DNA of 64,000 nt from Pontixanthobacter luteolus (lineage in GTDB: Bacteria; Pseudomonadota; Alphaproteobacteria; Sphingomonadales; Sphingomonadaceae), in contig NZ_WTYP01000001.1 of assembly GCF_009828095.1 (NCBI RefSeq), positions 1,488,001 to 1,552,000 of the forward strand, given 5' to 3'. The notes under the pieces were generated by a model that worked only from the letters and a program-made list of their open reading frames with translations, made no database searches and was not told the DNA's origin. Shown piece after piece: positions 47,895 through 58,065 of this stretch. Every line of letters begins with the position of its first letter. Position 1 is the first letter of the stretch. Position numbers and translations under genes: made by a program.

Positions 47895-50077
47895 CAGAAA
47901 GCCTGCCCCAGCGAGACATAGACTGCGACCGGGCTATCGTCGGGATCGGGGTTGAGCGGGACGCCCACATCAACCCGGATCGGCCCGAAGCCGGTTTCGT
48001 ATCTCACGCCGACGCCAACGCCGTATTTGATGAAGCGGAAATCTGGCACCTGTTCAATCGATACCGAGGCAGCATCGACAAACGGGACCACGCTGAGCGC
48101 GCCGTCGAAGAAGCCGGTCTGTACGCGCGCCTCCAGCGAAAGTTCGACCAGCGATGAACCGCCCGTTGGCTCTCCCAGATCGTTTTTAGGCCCAATGGAC
48201 TGATAGCCATAGCCCCGCACCGATCCGCCTCCGCCCGCATACAGCCTGCGCGAAGGTGCAATATTAAAAAATCTCGTGCCGACATTGCTCGCCAGCCGCG
48301 TACGCCCGGCCAGAACGACTTTGTCAGTGAACGATTGATAGATGCTCGCATCGATCTGGCCGCGCAGATAAAAGCTTTCGATACCGCTGCTTCGCGATAT
48401 TTCCGGCGAGAACCGGCCTGCTAGCCTGAAACCTTCGGTCGGGTTGAGCAGGCTGTCAGACGTGTCGATCTGAGCGAACAGCGGAATCGCCCCGACCAGA
48501 TAGGTTTGGCGCGGTCGGGCGATCCCGCCGATAACCCGGTTACGTTCATCGGTCGCCACCGCTTCCAGCCCCACGCTCCAGCTCAGCGGCTTTTGAAACA
48601 GCAGGGTCGAGGTTTTTTCGAATGTCCCAACCAGCGCGATGGTCCGCGCATCGAAAGCGTCGCTATCGACAGTGCTGGCATAGGCATCGACCGTCAGAAC
48701 GCGGTCGCGCCCCCTGAAATTGTTCTTGCGGAAGGTAACCCCGGCCAGTTGTTCCTGTGTGCCGACGATGCCGCGAACTTTCAGTGACCCTTCTGGCGGA
48801 AAGAAATTGCGGTGTTCCCAGCTTGCTTCCAACCTGAAGCCTTCTTCCGATCCGTAGCCGATCGACCCTGCAACCGTGCGCAGCGGGGCCTCCGTCAAAT
48901 CGACCTCAAGATTGACCGTGCCTGGCGTGTCAGCCGTTGGCGGGGTGACCTCTTTGGGTGTGATCGTGATCGATGAAACGAGGCCGGTAGCGGTAATCGC
49001 GCGGCGCAGGTCGAGTTCCAGGCTGCGCTGATATACATCGCCTTCTTCAAAGCGCGCGATCATGGCGAGATGCTTGCCCGACAGGAAACCGGGTTTGGAT
49101 GATACCACGCCGCCGAAAACATATTTGCCGTTCGGGCTGACAGGCAGTGTCAGCGAGCCGGTCACGGCGCGGTGATCGATGACCAGTTCGGGTTCATTGA
49201 TCGCAGCAAAGGGGTAACCCGTCTCGCCCAATGCGATATCGAGGTCGATGCGTTCTTCAACGATCTTGTCAGTAAGAACGAAATCACCGGAGAATATCTC
49301 GAACGCGGCGCGCAGTTCATCCGCATCGGGCGCGGTGGTCAGATCGCCGAGGTCGATTGCGTCATAAACATAGCGCTGCCCCGGGATGATGTTGAAACGC
49401 ACCGTTGCTTCTTCGCTGGCGGCGCGTTCTTCACCGGGGGAAATGCCGCCAACGGTCCGGATTACCTGACCATCGTAGTAACCATAAGCCCGCAGAATTT
49501 CGTCGAGCAGTTCCTGGTCGGAACGCGCGCGGGCGGCCAGCTGGGCGATGTTGTCGTCCGACCCAGATAGCTGTTCGATCGTCGAAAGTGCTTCGAACCG
49601 GTCGATGAAATCCTCGCGCACAGGGAATGCCTGATCGGTCGCCGGAAACGCTAGCGCGACTTCGTCGCTCAGCCGTTCGACTGCAAGGTTCTTGTCGGTT
49701 GCGAGGTCAGGCAGGTCGGGTACGGCGAGCTGGATGCTGTCATCCGGCTCCAGCGGCTCGATCGGCTGCAGGTCCAGATCATCGGGCCAGTCCACCGCCA
49801 GATCGGGCAAATCTGCCAACGGGGCGTCGGGCTCTACTGAAACTGCGCTGTCGTCTTCCTCGATAGGAGGACCGTTGTCTCGGGCCCAGTCTTCTGGGTT
49901 TTCGACAGCGGAATCGGGTATCAGATCGTCGATACCTGCCTGGGGGCTGCTATCTTGCGCCGCAAGCGGACCGGCGATGGAAGCAGAAGCTGCGGCGAAA
50001 AGCAGGGCAGCGCGAAGCGCCGGAAAACTAGTTTTGGGGAATGGCCTGATCGGGGCGATACTGTTTCGGATCGCCAT
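47894..50077 (-). CDS. tamA: Outer-membrane assembly factor TamA (BamA/Omp85 family)
   Basis: TamA is an Omp85 protein with POTRA domains and a 16-strand barrel. The product of about 727 residues has a signal peptide ending PLAAQ, an acidic Asp/Pro/Leu-rich segment of roughly 100 residues, POTRA repeats ([19 protein letters not shown] is one) and a barrel. The barrel carries [12 protein letters not shown], the Omp85 VRGF/Y loop. It ends VYVSLGQAF, an outer-membrane C-terminal signal. The ATG at 50077 is inside the end of bpt, a 50-base overlap; an ATG at 50092 is the alternative. The frame is open much further upstream, but that stretch encodes the bpt gene in another frame. Confidence 0.93.
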   Translation of the reverse strand: MAIRNSIAPIRPFPKTSFPALRAALLFAAASASIAGPLAAQDSSPQAGIDDLIPDSAVENPEDWARDNGPPIEEDDSAVSVEPDAPLADLPDLAVDWPDDLDLQPIEPLEPDDSIQLAVPDLPDLATDKNLAVERLSDEVALAFPATDQAFPVREDFIDRFEALSTIEQLSGSDDNIAQLAARARSDQELLDEILRAYGYYDGQVIRTVGGISPGEERAASEEATVRFNIIPGQRYVYDAIDLGDLTTAPDADELRAAFEIFSGDFVLTDKIVEERIDLDIALGETGYPFAAINEPELVIDHRAVTGSLTLPVSPNGKYVFGGVVSSKPGFLSGKHLAMIARFEEGDVYQRSLELDLRRAITATGLVSSITITPKEVTPPTADTPGTVNLEVDLTEAPLRTVAGSIGYGSEEGFRLEASWEHRNFFPPEGSLKVRGIVGTQEQLAGVTFRKNNFRGRDRVLTVDAYASTVDSDAFDARTIALVGTFEKTSTLLFQKPLSWSVGLEAVATDERNRVIGGIARPRQTYLVGAIPLFAQIDTSDSLLNPTEGFRLAGRFSPEISRSSGIESFYLRGQIDASIYQSFTDKVVLAGRTRLASNVGTRFFNIAPSRRLYAGGGGSVRGYGYQSIGPKNDLGEPTGGSSLVELSLEARVQTGFFDGALSVVPFVDAASVSIEQVPDFRFIKYGVGVGVRYETGFGPIRVDVGVPLNPDPDDSPVAVYVSLGQAF

Positions 50078-50888
50078 CCTTGGCTGGAACATTACCACCG
50101 ATTTCAGTGCTGCGCTTTGTCGCGGCTGTGCTGGCGATGAGAGCGTCTTGCTGTTCCCGCGAGATACGCTGCCAGCCTTCGGCGGTAAGTTGTTCGATCG
50201 GCCGGTAACGGACTTTGTACCGCATTCGGTCCGACCCATCGACCCAATATCCGAGATAGACATAAGGGAGCCCTTGCTCGGCAGCGCGCCGAATATGGTC
50301 GAGAATGATATAATTCCCAAGACCTGATCGTGCCTCATGTTCCGGATCGTAAAAACTGTAAATCATCGACAGCCCATCGGACTGGCGATCTGTAAGGCAG
50401 GCTCCAACGAGGCGACCCGGTTCCGGCCCGTCAGATGGCTCCCTGTATTCAATGACATAGCTGGTTACTGGGGTGTGCTCAACCATATCCGCATAATCGA
50501 CTTCGTCCATAGAAGCCATGCCGCCACCTGGATGGCGAACACCGAGATAACGCTGCAGCAGCTCAAACTGTTCCTCAGTCGCCCATGGGCGGCACTCGGT
50601 CGCCACAAGGTCGCTGTTCCGACGCAAATTCTTCCGCTGTGTAGCGCTGGATTCAAACGCCTCGGCAACGACCCGGACTGATACACAGGCATTACAGCCG
50701 GCGCAGCTTGGACGATAGGCCACCGTTTGGCTGCGGCGGAACCCAATCCGGCCGAGCGCCTCGTTCAGCTGATCCGAATGGTCACCCTTGAGTTCTGTGA
50801 ACACCTTTCGCTCTTCACGGCCCGGCAAATACGGGCATGGAGCGGGCGTGGTCACAAAGAAGCGGGGGAAACGAACGGGAGCCGTCAC
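50028..50888 (-). CDS. bpt: Aspartate/glutamate leucyltransferase
   Basis: Bpt adds leucine from leucyl-tRNA to N-terminal Asp/Glu of proteins, marking them for ClpAP. The 286-residue product matches the bacterial Bpt/ATE family: [27 protein letters not shown] at the N-terminus, the cysteine cluster [13 protein letters not shown], and C-terminal [22 protein letters not shown]. The GTG at 50888 places the conserved FPRFF motif at residue 6 and has GAGGAA about 12 bases upstream. The frame also opens at a TTG (50915). Confidence 0.92.
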   Translation of the reverse strand: MTAPVRFPRFFVTTPAPCPYLPGREERKVFTELKGDHSDQLNEALGRIGFRRSQTVAYRPSCAGCNACVSVRVVAEAFESSATQRKNLRRNSDLVATECRPWATEEQFELLQRYLGVRHPGGGMASMDEVDYADMVEHTPVTSYVIEYREPSDGPEPGRLVGACLTDRQSDGLSMIYSFYDPEHEARSGLGNYIILDHIRRAAEQGLPYVYLGYWVDGSDRMRYKVRYRPIEQLTAEGWQRISREQQDALIASTAATKRSTEIGGNVPAKDGDPKQYRPDQAIPQN

Positions 50889-51051
50889 GACGGGATGCTG
50901 TTCCTCTTGGGCCAAAACGAAATTGCGTGCGAATTGATTGCACTATGCCCATCTTACCGCGTCGGTAAAAGTCCCTTAACCATGAAACATCGTTAACAAT
51001 TGATTATTTTGCACAATTTCGAAAAGGTTACCGAGGGCCCACAAGGCCCCG

Positions 51052-52281
51052 TCAGTTCAATTCCACCTGATTGACCTGATAACCCTTTAACCGCATCGAC
51101 TCGATCAGAGCGTCGAGCTGCTCACGGTCCCGCGCCTCGCACTCGATATCGGTGATCAACCCCTTCGCAGGTAGGCTGGTAAAGATGCGTTGATGGTAGA
51201 TTTCGATGATGTTGACGTTGTGGTTGTCGAATTCGCGCATCACCTTGAACAGCGAGCCGGGCCGGTCTTGCAGGGTAATCCGCAGCCGTGCCAATCGGCC
51301 GGACCGTGCAAGATCGCGCAGCAGCACATTTGCCAGCAGCCGGGTGTCGATATTGCCGCCGCAAAGCACCAGGCCGATCTTGCGGCCCGCAAATTTTTCC
51401 GGATTGGCAAGAACCGCCGCAAGTCCCGCTGCGCCTGCGCCCTCGACCACGGTCTTTTCGATCTGCAGCAGCAGCGAAACCGCTTTCTCGAGGTAGTTTT
51501 CACTAACCAGCAAAATATCATCGACCCGCTCGGCGATGATCTGCGACGTGAATTCGCCCGGCTCCTTGACCGAGATACCTTCTGCCAGGGAGTCGCCTCC
51601 GCAATCCAGCTTCTGACCTTTGATCTTTGCGTACATCGAGGGATAGAGTTCGGCCTGGACCCCGATCACTTCCATGTCGGGTTTCAGTGCGCGCGCAACA
51701 GTCGCCATTCCCGATAGCAATCCCCCGCCGCCGATCGGAGTTACGATGCAATCAAGATCGGGGGCATCCTCGAACATCTCGAGTGCCACGGTACCCTGCC
51801 CGGCCGCGACGTTGGGTTCATCAAACGGGTGCACGAACGTCAGGCCGAGCTCTTTCTCCAGCTTGCAGGCATGCGCATAAGCATCATCGAAAGTCTCGCC
51901 ATGCAGCACGACATTGCCGCCGACACTCTCGGTCTGCATGACCTTCACCGTGGGTGTCGGGCGCGGCATCACGATTGTGACAGGAACACCAAGCCGCCGC
52001 CCGTGATAACTCAAACCTTGCGAATGGTTGCCGGCAGACGCGGCAATGACGCCGCGCTTTCGCTGTTCTTCGGTGAGGTGCAGCAACGCGTTCAGCGCGC
52101 CGCGTTCTTTGTATGCAGCGGTGAATTGCTGGTTCTCGAACTTCAGCCAGATTTCCGCACCGGTAATTTCCGACAGCGTAATGCTGTGCATCGTGGGCGT
52201 GCGCACTACAGCGCCTTCGATCCGCTTGGCGGCGGCACGAATTGTATCGATGGTCAGAAGATCTGTCGGTTTCTCGCTCAT
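51052..52281 (-). CDS. ilvA: Threonine ammonia-lyase with C-terminal ACT domain
   Basis: This PLP enzyme deaminates threonine to 2-oxobutanoate. The product of about 409 residues has the PLP lysine K58 in AAYKERGALNAL, the AASAGNHSQGLSYH loop and the phosphate-binding GGGGLLSG. One ACT-like domain (about 325-409, PGSLFKVMREFDNHNVNIIEIYHQR) binds regulatory amino acids. One ACT domain is typical of the shorter, tdcB-like or catabolic/biosynthetic hybrids. Exact physiological role (isoleucine synthesis or catabolism) is not fixed by context. The ATG at 52281 is preferred to an in-frame start at 52374. Confidence 0.93.
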   Translation of the reverse strand: MSEKPTDLLTIDTIRAAAKRIEGAVVRTPTMHSITLSEITGAEIWLKFENQQFTAAYKERGALNALLHLTEEQRKRGVIAASAGNHSQGLSYHGRRLGVPVTIVMPRPTPTVKVMQTESVGGNVVLHGETFDDAYAHACKLEKELGLTFVHPFDEPNVAAGQGTVALEMFEDAPDLDCIVTPIGGGGLLSGMATVARALKPDMEVIGVQAELYPSMYAKIKGQKLDCGGDSLAEGISVKEPGEFTSQIIAERVDDILLVSENYLEKAVSLLLQIEKTVVEGAGAAGLAAVLANPEKFAGRKIGLVLCGGNIDTRLLANVLLRDLARSGRLARLRITLQDRPGSLFKVMREFDNHNVNIIEIYHQRIFTSLPAKGLITDIECEARDREQLDALIESMRLKGYQVNQVELN

Positions 52282-52379
52282 GACGGTGGGGTAAGCGAAA
52301 ACCGATAATTGGGGAACACATGATTGGCTTTGGGCGGATATGCATTTGCTTTGACAGCCATCTCGCTTAACCACAGCAC

Positions 52380-53282
52380 ATGACTGACAGATACGATATC
52401 GCCTTTATCGGGCTTGGCGTGATGGGCGGACCGATGGCGGGCCACCTCGCAAAAGCCGGGCACCGCGTCATAGCGTTCAACCGAACCGGCTCACGCGCGC
52501 ACGAATGGCTAGCGCAGCAGCGTGAACAGGGGCTCGACTGTGATAGCGCGCCCACCCCGGCGGCAGCCGCCGAAAATGCCGACATTGTCATCAGCTGTGT
52601 TGGCAATGACAGCGATTTGGCAGAGGTTCTGCTTGGCGACGACGGGGCACTGCAATCGATGCCGCAGGGCAGCCTGCTGATTGATCATACCACGGTTTCA
52701 GCGAAAATGGCCCGCTGGATCGACGAAAAATGCGCCGAGCAACAGGTTGCTGCGATCGACGCCCCTGTTTCCGGCGGGCAAGCCGGCGCTGAGAACGGCG
52801 CTCTTGCGATCATGTGCGGCGGAGACAGCGGCGCATTCGAGCGCGCCGAACCTGTGATGCAGGCATATGGCCGCCGGATCGTTCACGTCGGCCCTGCTGG
52901 CGCGGGCCAGACAACCAAAATGGCCAATCAGATGTGCATCGCCGGGGTCCTTGGCGGGCTGAGCGAAGCAATTCGACTGGTTCAGGCATCCGGTATAGAT
53001 TCCGACAAGGTGCTGGAGGCGATATCGGGCGGCGCAGCGCAAAGCTGGCAAATGGAAAACCGCTGGCAAACCATGGTCGCCGGGGAATTCGACTTCGGCT
53101 TTGCAGTCGACTGGATGCGCAAGGACCTCGCCTATGCGCTGGATGAAGCGAAAAGGCTTGGTCTCGACAGCCCGGTGACGGCGTTGGTCGACAGTTTCTA
53201 TCAGGAAATTCAGGAAATGGGCGGGGGCCGTCAGGATACAAGCTCCCTGATACGCCGCCTACCGGAAGGAAATCCTCAATGA
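52380..53282 (+). CDS. 3-hydroxyisobutyrate dehydrogenase-family NAD(P)-dependent oxidoreductase
   Basis: The 300-residue beta-hydroxyacid dehydrogenase has FIGLGVMGGPMAGHLAKAGH, the substrate signature IDAPVSGGQAGAENGALAIM and a catalytic Lys in GAGQTTKMANQM. The substrate cannot be fixed: hydroxyisobutyrate, tartronate semialdehyde and related short hydroxyacids are typical. The ATG at 52380 is divergent from the threonine ammonia-lyase gene. Its stop overlaps the next start (ATGA). Confidence 0.88.
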   Translation: MTDRYDIAFIGLGVMGGPMAGHLAKAGHRVIAFNRTGSRAHEWLAQQREQGLDCDSAPTPAAAAENADIVISCVGNDSDLAEVLLGDDGALQSMPQGSLLIDHTTVSAKMARWIDEKCAEQQVAAIDAPVSGGQAGAENGALAIMCGGDSGAFERAEPVMQAYGRRIVHVGPAGAGQTTKMANQMCIAGVLGGLSEAIRLVQASGIDSDKVLEAISGGAAQSWQMENRWQTMVAGEFDFGFAVDWMRKDLAYALDEAKRLGLDSPVTALVDSFYQEIQEMGGGRQDTSSLIRRLPEGNPQ

Positions 53283-54955
53283 CAAAGTCCCGCTCGTTCA
53301 AAGCGTTGGTCGCCGCGATGTGCACCGCCGCCGCCTTTGTTTCAGTGCCGGCGCACGCAGATCAGCTGATCGACAATGTGCAGGGCATCCGCATCAACGA
53401 GGACGGCAAGGCAGAACGGTTCACCGCCTTGCTGGTCGGCGACGATGGCAAGATCGAACAGGTTCTCAAGCGCGGCGATCCCATGCCGGAAGGCGTAGAG
53501 TACCGGCTGGACGGCCAAGGCAAATATCTGATCCCCGGACTGATCGACTCTCACCTGCACGTCATGGGTCTCGGCTTCGGTGCACTCACGCTCGACCTGT
53601 CCGGCACCAATTCGCTGGCGGAAGCCCAGGAAGTGATTGCCAATTACGCGGCGGAGAATCCCCAGGTTCGATGGATCATCGGACGCGGCTGGAATCAGGA
53701 AAAATGGGGCCTCGGCCGCTTCCCCACAGCAGCCGAACTGGATGCGGTCGTCGCAGATCGGCCAGTATGGCTCGAGCGGGTGGACGGTCATGCTGGCTGG
53801 GCGAATACCATGGCGATGGATCTTGCCGGTGTCAGCGCTGCGACCAAGGCGCCCTCTGGCGGTAACATCGTGCGCGCTTCTGGCAGCCGACAGCCGACCG
53901 GAATTTTCGTAGATAACGCCGCCGCACTGGTGCAAAAGGCTGTGCCCACCCCGCGCCCGGAAGACCGTGATCTCGCGCTATCCAAGGCGCAGGAAATCCT
54001 CCTTTCCTACGGCATCACCGCCGCAGCCGACATGGGCACAACGATAGAGGATTGGCAATCATTTCGCCGGGCCGGCGATAACGGGTGGCTGCGGATGCGC
54101 ATCATGTCCTACGCCGCCGGTGTCGGTGCGATGGAGCTGATTGGCGGCCCTGGCCCCTCTCCCTGGCTATATGAGGACAAGCTTCGGCTGAACGGGGTGA
54201 AACTGTATCTCGATGGTGCTCTGGGATCACGCGGGGCGTGGCTGAAAAAGGATTATGCCGATGATCCGGGCAATACCGGACTCCCGCTGCAAACCCCCGA
54301 CCAGCTGAGAAATCTCATGAGCCGTGCCGCGCTCGACCGGTTCCAGCTTGCGATCCACGCGATCGGCGATGCGGCTAACAGCGAAGTGCTGAATGCGATC
54401 GAAGAACTTTCGTTCACCTATGAAGGCGACCGCCGTTGGCGCATCGAACATGCACAAATCGTGGATGCCGCCGAGCTCGCCAAATTCGGAAAGCATGGGA
54501 CCATCGCTTCGATGCAGCCAGTGCACCAGACATCCGACCGGACAATGGCAGAGGCGCGGCTTGACCCTCCTCGCCTCGAAGGGGCTTATGCCTGGCGCAG
54601 TATGCTTGGAAACGATGCCGGGCTGGTTTTCGGATCTGACGCTCCCGTCGAATCGCCCGACCCGTTTGCCGGACTGGCCGCGGCAATCTCGAGAACCGGG
54701 CCGGACGGCAAGCCATTCGGCGGCTGGCGCCCTGAAGAGGTCGTGAATCGGGAAGAGGCACTGGCCGGATTTACCTCATGGGGCGCTTATGCCGGATTCG
54801 CGGAAGGCAAATTCGGCCGGCTGGCTCCGGGCGAACGCGCTGATTTCGTATTCATTGACCGCGATCTGTTGTTGGCATCGCCGTCAGAGATTCGCGAAAC
54901 AAAGGTACTCCAGACCTGGGTTGGCGGAATGCGGGTTTATTCGGCCGACCAATAG
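53279..54955 (+). CDS. Exported amidohydrolase (YtcJ-like)
   Basis: The 558-residue metal-dependent hydrolase of the amidohydrolase-3 class has a signal peptide ending PAHADQ. The metal motif is IDSHLHVMG (HxH), and later ligands are in ERVDGHAGW, AIHAIGDAAN and IEHAQI. FGSDAPVESPDP carries the conserved aspartate. The enzyme should act on an amide or ester substrate in the periplasm. ATGA overlap with the dehydrogenase gene suggests coupled expression, perhaps in the catabolism of one compound. Confidence 0.88.
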   Translation: MTKSRSFKALVAAMCTAAAFVSVPAHADQLIDNVQGIRINEDGKAERFTALLVGDDGKIEQVLKRGDPMPEGVEYRLDGQGKYLIPGLIDSHLHVMGLGFGALTLDLSGTNSLAEAQEVIANYAAENPQVRWIIGRGWNQEKWGLGRFPTAAELDAVVADRPVWLERVDGHAGWANTMAMDLAGVSAATKAPSGGNIVRASGSRQPTGIFVDNAAALVQKAVPTPRPEDRDLALSKAQEILLSYGITAAADMGTTIEDWQSFRRAGDNGWLRMRIMSYAAGVGAMELIGGPGPSPWLYEDKLRLNGVKLYLDGALGSRGAWLKKDYADDPGNTGLPLQTPDQLRNLMSRAALDRFQLAIHAIGDAANSEVLNAIEELSFTYEGDRRWRIEHAQIVDAAELAKFGKHGTIASMQPVHQTSDRTMAEARLDPPRLEGAYAWRSMLGNDAGLVFGSDAPVESPDPFAGLAAAISRTGPDGKPFGGWRPEEVVNREEALAGFTSWGAYAGFAEGKFGRLAPGERADFVFIDRDLLLASPSEIRETKVLQTWVGGMRVYSADQ

Positions 54956-55273
54956 CCCCTTTATTGCGTCGTATCATCCTGAATTGGCAACGGTTCGCCG
55001 AAATTTCCAAGATATTGCTTGGGCTTAACCATTTTGAAACCTTAACCACCCAAGTGAGGTATCCGGCGCTCGAAAGATTGAATTTTGTTCGGAACCAGCT
55101 TGTTTTTGAGCCGTTTAGCAGCTGAACCGGACGCGGTAATTAACTAGGATAAGTGTTACAATTCGGTAACATATCGCGAAAAGCGAGACTGAATTAGGAC
55201 TTGCCTCACTTCGCAGACTACCGTAGGTGGTCGATGAGATTAAACGAATAGAGAGCTCTAAGGAGACGATTGA
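54956..55273. other. Intergenic region upstream of the small secreted protein gene
   Basis: No gene is visible in these 318 bases. Near 55025-55047 two TTAACC elements 13 bases apart (the first TTAACCAT) resemble CtrA half-sites, but the spacing does not fit the TTAA-N7-TTAA site. The AAGGAG before the ATG at 55274 is a strong ribosome-binding site. Confidence 0.4.
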
Positions 55274-55510
55274 ATGAAGTTCCGTAACCTGCTTGCCGCT
55301 ACCGCGGCCGTATCGATGGCAGCCTCGCCTGCAATGGCACAAAGTGCAAATGCTGACCGTGTTGCTGCTCCGGCTGCTGATGAAAGCCAGCTCGGCGGTG
55401 ACTCCGGCGGCGCCGGCATCATTCTCGCAATTCTTGCAGCTGCTGCAATTATCGCTGGTATCGTTATTGCTGGTGGCAACGAAGACGACGACGCACCTGC
55501 TAGCCCATAA
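55274..55510 (+). CDS. Small exported protein with a C-terminal hydrophobic helix
   Basis: The 78-residue product has a signal peptide (MKFRNLLAATAAVSMAASPAMA), a short linker of about 25 residues with Asp/Gly, and a hydrophobic helix (GIILAILAAAAIIAGIVIAG) followed by an acidic tail (NEDDDAPASP). It has the look of the small signal-plus-helix proteins common in sphingomonads, whose function is unknown. AAGGAG lies 10 bases before the ATG and a strong terminator follows directly, so it is a single-gene, probably well expressed unit. Confidence 0.8.
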   Translation: MKFRNLLAATAAVSMAASPAMAQSANADRVAAPAADESQLGGDSGGAGIILAILAAAAIIAGIVIAGGNEDDDAPASP

Positions 55511-55537
55511 GGCTCGGCACCAGTCGAACAAATTGAG

Positions 55538-55562
55538 CGGGGTCTTCGGGCCCCGTTTTTTT
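55538..55562 (+). terminator. Rho-independent terminator of the small exported protein gene
   Basis: A 7-base stem (55538-55544 with 55549-55555, one G-U pair) closed by a TTCG tetraloop is followed by seven T. It is 28 bases after the stop. Confidence 0.93.
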
Positions 55563-55805
55563 GTGCCTTGCGTCGGCGTGATCGGAAATGACGGCGGGGT
55601 CTGGGAACGCTAGCTGGCCGCTCGCCATGGTCGAAGTGCCTGAGCACGTGAAACGAGCCCGAAAGGTCCTGCTACTACGGCAAGCGTTACACCGAAATTG
55701 AATAGTCTATCCTGGCTGAACGTCCGGGGGCGCGTCTCTGCACGAGATCACATCAAGACGCTGATTGAACTGGAGCCTTGGTTAGACTCGCACCCAAGTG
55801 CAGCC

Positions 55806-56603
55806 CTAATCAGTAGCAGCCGCTTCCTCGGATGCCTCGGCCGCCTTGCGCTGCCTTCGTTCGGTCAGCCGCATGATCAGCAGCGACCCCTCGAACAACA
55901 ATAGAAGCGGTACGGCCAGGATTAGCTGCGAACCGGGGTCCGGCGGGGTCACGATCGCCGCAACCGCCACAACCAGTACAACAACGTAGCGCCGTGCACC
56001 TGCAAGCTGCTTGCGGTCTACAATCCCTGCCCTGTTCAGTAGCAACAGCAATACTGGCAGCAGAAAGCTGATTCCGAATGCCAGAATGAATTGCATAACC
56101 AGGCCAAGATACTCGTTTGCGCTTGGCAGTGCCTCGATTTCGAGTCCGCCAGTCTGCCCCTGAAATCCCAGAAACCAGCTGAATGCGGTCGGCATCACAA
56201 CGTAGTATGCCAGCGCCGCGCCAGAGGTAAAAAGGATCGGCGTCGCAATGATAAACGGCAGAAAGGCCTTCTTTTCTTTCGCATAAAGGCCCGGTGCGAC
56301 GAACGCCCATAGCTGGTTCGCGATGATCGGAAAGCTGAGGCAGAAGCCGGCAAAAATCGCCACCTTCAACTCGACGAAGAAAACCTCGTAAAGCTTGGTG
56401 AAGATCAATTGCCCTTCGCCGTCGGGAAATGCGCCCTTGAGCGGCTGGACAAGGAAACCGAGGATCGGATCTGCAAAGTACAGACATATGCAGAAAGCGA
56501 CCACGAGTGCGAGAACGCAGCGCACGAGCCGTCCGCGCAGTTCAATCAGATGATCGAGCAGCGGAGCCTGTGTGTCGTCAATATCTTTCATTCCGAGCGC
56601 CAC
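55806..56603 (-). CDS. tatC: Twin-arginine translocase subunit TatC
   Basis: TatC is the six-span receptor for twin-arginine signal peptides. The 265-residue product has HLIELRGRL near the N-terminus, FVAPGLYAKEKKAF, the conserved glutamate region around YLGLVMQFILAFGISFLLP and RRYVVVLVVAVAAIVTPPDP. The C-terminal tail is basic, then Ala/Glu-rich. A GTG at 56603 with AAGGA upstream is used; the ATG at 56591 is the alternative. It is six bases after the tatB stop. Confidence 0.96.
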   Translation of the reverse strand: MALGMKDIDDTQAPLLDHLIELRGRLVRCVLALVVAFCICLYFADPILGFLVQPLKGAFPDGEGQLIFTKLYEVFFVELKVAIFAGFCLSFPIIANQLWAFVAPGLYAKEKKAFLPFIIATPILFTSGAALAYYVVMPTAFSWFLGFQGQTGGLEIEALPSANEYLGLVMQFILAFGISFLLPVLLLLLNRAGIVDRKQLAGARRYVVVLVVAVAAIVTPPDPGSQLILAVPLLLLFEGSLLIMRLTERRQRKAAEASEEAAATD

Positions 56604-56609
56604 GACCGA

Positions 56610-57038
56610 TCAATCCTTTGGCGCAGGGGTATTGAGGGGAAGCGAGCGCTGCTCGGTTTCTGTATCCGCCTCTACCTGCGCGGCTGCTTCAACGTCTGCG
56701 CTCTCCGCCCGGCTCTCTGCCGTGGCGGATGCTGCAGACTCAGCGTGAGTCTGCATTTCCGACCCGCCATTCTCGGCGCTCGGTAGCGGCCTCATCTCGC
56801 CCTGCGGAGTTTCGGCCATAATCCGCTCGTTCTGCTCTTTCCACTTGCGCTCCATGTCCTCCATCTCGGCTTCGCGCACCATCGCGTCGAAGCCACTGCG
56901 GAATTGCGCGGAAACCCGCCGGATCTTGCCGACCCACCGGCCTGCCACACGCAAGGCCGCGGGCATATCCTTGGGGCCGATCACGATAATCGCGACGACG
57001 ACTATGAGCAGGAGTTCAAGAGCGCCGATGTCGAACAT
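56610..57038 (-). CDS. tatB: Twin-arginine translocase subunit TatB
   Basis: The 142-residue protein has an N-terminal helix (MFDIGALELLLIVVVAIIVIGP), then the APH-like amphipathic helix (AALRVAGRWVGKIRRVSAQFRSGFDAMVRE). An acidic, Ala-rich tail makes up the second half. The MFDIG...GP start and the amphipathic helix distinguish TatB from TatA. It is 21 bases downstream of tatA and just upstream of tatC. Confidence 0.95.
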   Translation of the reverse strand: MFDIGALELLLIVVVAIIVIGPKDMPAALRVAGRWVGKIRRVSAQFRSGFDAMVREAEMEDMERKWKEQNERIMAETPQGEMRPLPSAENGGSEMQTHAESAASATAESRAESADVEAAAQVEADTETEQRSLPLNTPAPKD

Positions 57039-57059
57039 TCGATTGGCGGCTTTTCCGGA

Positions 57060-57293
57060 TTAATCTGTGCGGTCTGCGGTCTTGCCGGGCTGCTTCTCTG
57101 GCGAGGCGTCGACAGCAGGCCCTTCGATCGAACCGGTAGGCTTGGCCTGTGCCGATTCGTCTTCGTTCATGCCTTGCTTGAAGCTTTTGATGCCTTTGCC
57201 GAAATCACCCATCATCTCAGAAATGCGCCCGCGCCCGAAAAGGACCAGGATGACGAGCGCGATAATGATAAGTTGCCAGGGGCCGAGCGACAT
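57060..57293 (-). CDS. tatA: Twin-arginine translocase subunit TatA
   Basis: The 77-residue pore-forming subunit has the N-terminal helix WQLIIIALVILVLFG, the RG hinge, and the amphipathic helix RISEMMGDFGKGIKSFKQG. An acidic/polar tail follows. It is first of tatABC, about 100 bases downstream of scpB. Confidence 0.96.
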   Translation of the reverse strand: MSLGPWQLIIIALVILVLFGRGRISEMMGDFGKGIKSFKQGMNEDESAQAKPTGSIEGPAVDASPEKQPGKTADRTD

Positions 57294-57393
57294 GATGAAT
57301 TGTCCGTATTGGTGTTTCGCAGTTACCCGGTCAATATAGGGATTAACTCAGCCCAACGCCAGCGATTGCAGTCGCGGGAAGCGATAACCGGGA

Positions 57394-58065
57394 TTACTCG
57401 CCCGGCTCTTTGCCATCATCTTCGATGGCAGACTGATCAGTCCGGGGCATGTCGGCTTCGGTTTCCGGCGCATCCGCAACGCCCTGCGGCTCATCTGTTT
57501 CGATCAATGCATCATAGGCCTCGTCGACGGGATCGAGCAGACCGGCGGCACGCAGTTCGTCCAGCCCCGGCAAGTCTTTGCGGGTCTGCAAGCCGAAGTG
57601 CTGCAGGAATTCAGCCGTGGTTGCATAAATCACCGGACGTCCCGGCACTTCCCGCCGGCCGGCAATCTTGATCCAGCCGGCTTCCATCAGGACATCTACG
57701 GTGCCCTTGGCCGTTTGCACGCCGCGAATCGATTCGATCTCGGCCCGGCTGACCGGCTCGTGATACGCGACGATCGCAAGGACTTCGGTCGCAGCGCGGG
57801 ACAGGCGGCGCACCTGCTCCCGCTCTCTCCTCAGCAAGTGTGCAAGGTCCGGCGATGTCTGGAAATGCCATTTCCTGCTTCGTTCAACCAGCTCGATACC
57901 GCGGCCTTCGTAATGGTCCGCCAATTGCCGGACCGCCTCACGCACTGCGGGCAGATCGGCATCTCCAAGATGCCCGGCGAGAGCTTCCAGCGTCATCGGC
58001 TCTTCTGCGGCAAACAGCGTCGCTTCGACCGCGCGCTGCAAATCATCGGGTTTGGTTCCGCTCAT
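57394..58065 (-). CDS. scpB: Segregation and condensation protein B
   Basis: ScpB is the kite subunit of the Smc-ScpAB condensin. The 223-residue product has tandem winged-helix domains (AVEATLFAAEEPMTLEALA, LSRAATEVLAIVAYHEPVSRAEIESIRGV, GRPVIYATTAEFLQHFGL) and an acidic tail. The ATG at 58065 overlaps the scpA stop (ATGA). Confidence 0.95.
   Translation of the reverse strand: MSGTKPDDLQRAVEATLFAAEEPMTLEALAGHLGDADLPAVREAVRQLADHYEGRGIELVERSRKWHFQTSPDLAHLLRREREQVRRLSRAATEVLAIVAYHEPVSRAEIESIRGVQTAKGTVDVLMEAGWIKIAGRREVPGRPVIYATTAEFLQHFGLQTRKDLPGLDELRAAGLLDPVDEAYDALIETDEPQGVADAPETEADMPRTDQSAIEDDGKEPGE

Noticed and set aside
50078-50338. N-terminal extension of tamA to an upstream start at 50338
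   Set aside because: This stretch encodes bpt in another frame and the extension would precede a good signal peptide.
50976-50997. CtrA-type sites (TTAACCAT and GTTAAC here, and TTAACC pairs near 55025)
   Set aside because: The half-site spacing (about 13-14 bases between TTAA elements here and at 55025) does not match TTAA-N7-TTAA, and such short motifs arise by chance.
55563-55805. tRNA or other structural RNA in the gap before tatC
   Set aside because: I found no T-loop sequence, no cloverleaf and no CCA end on either strand; nothing else is recognisable in this stretch.
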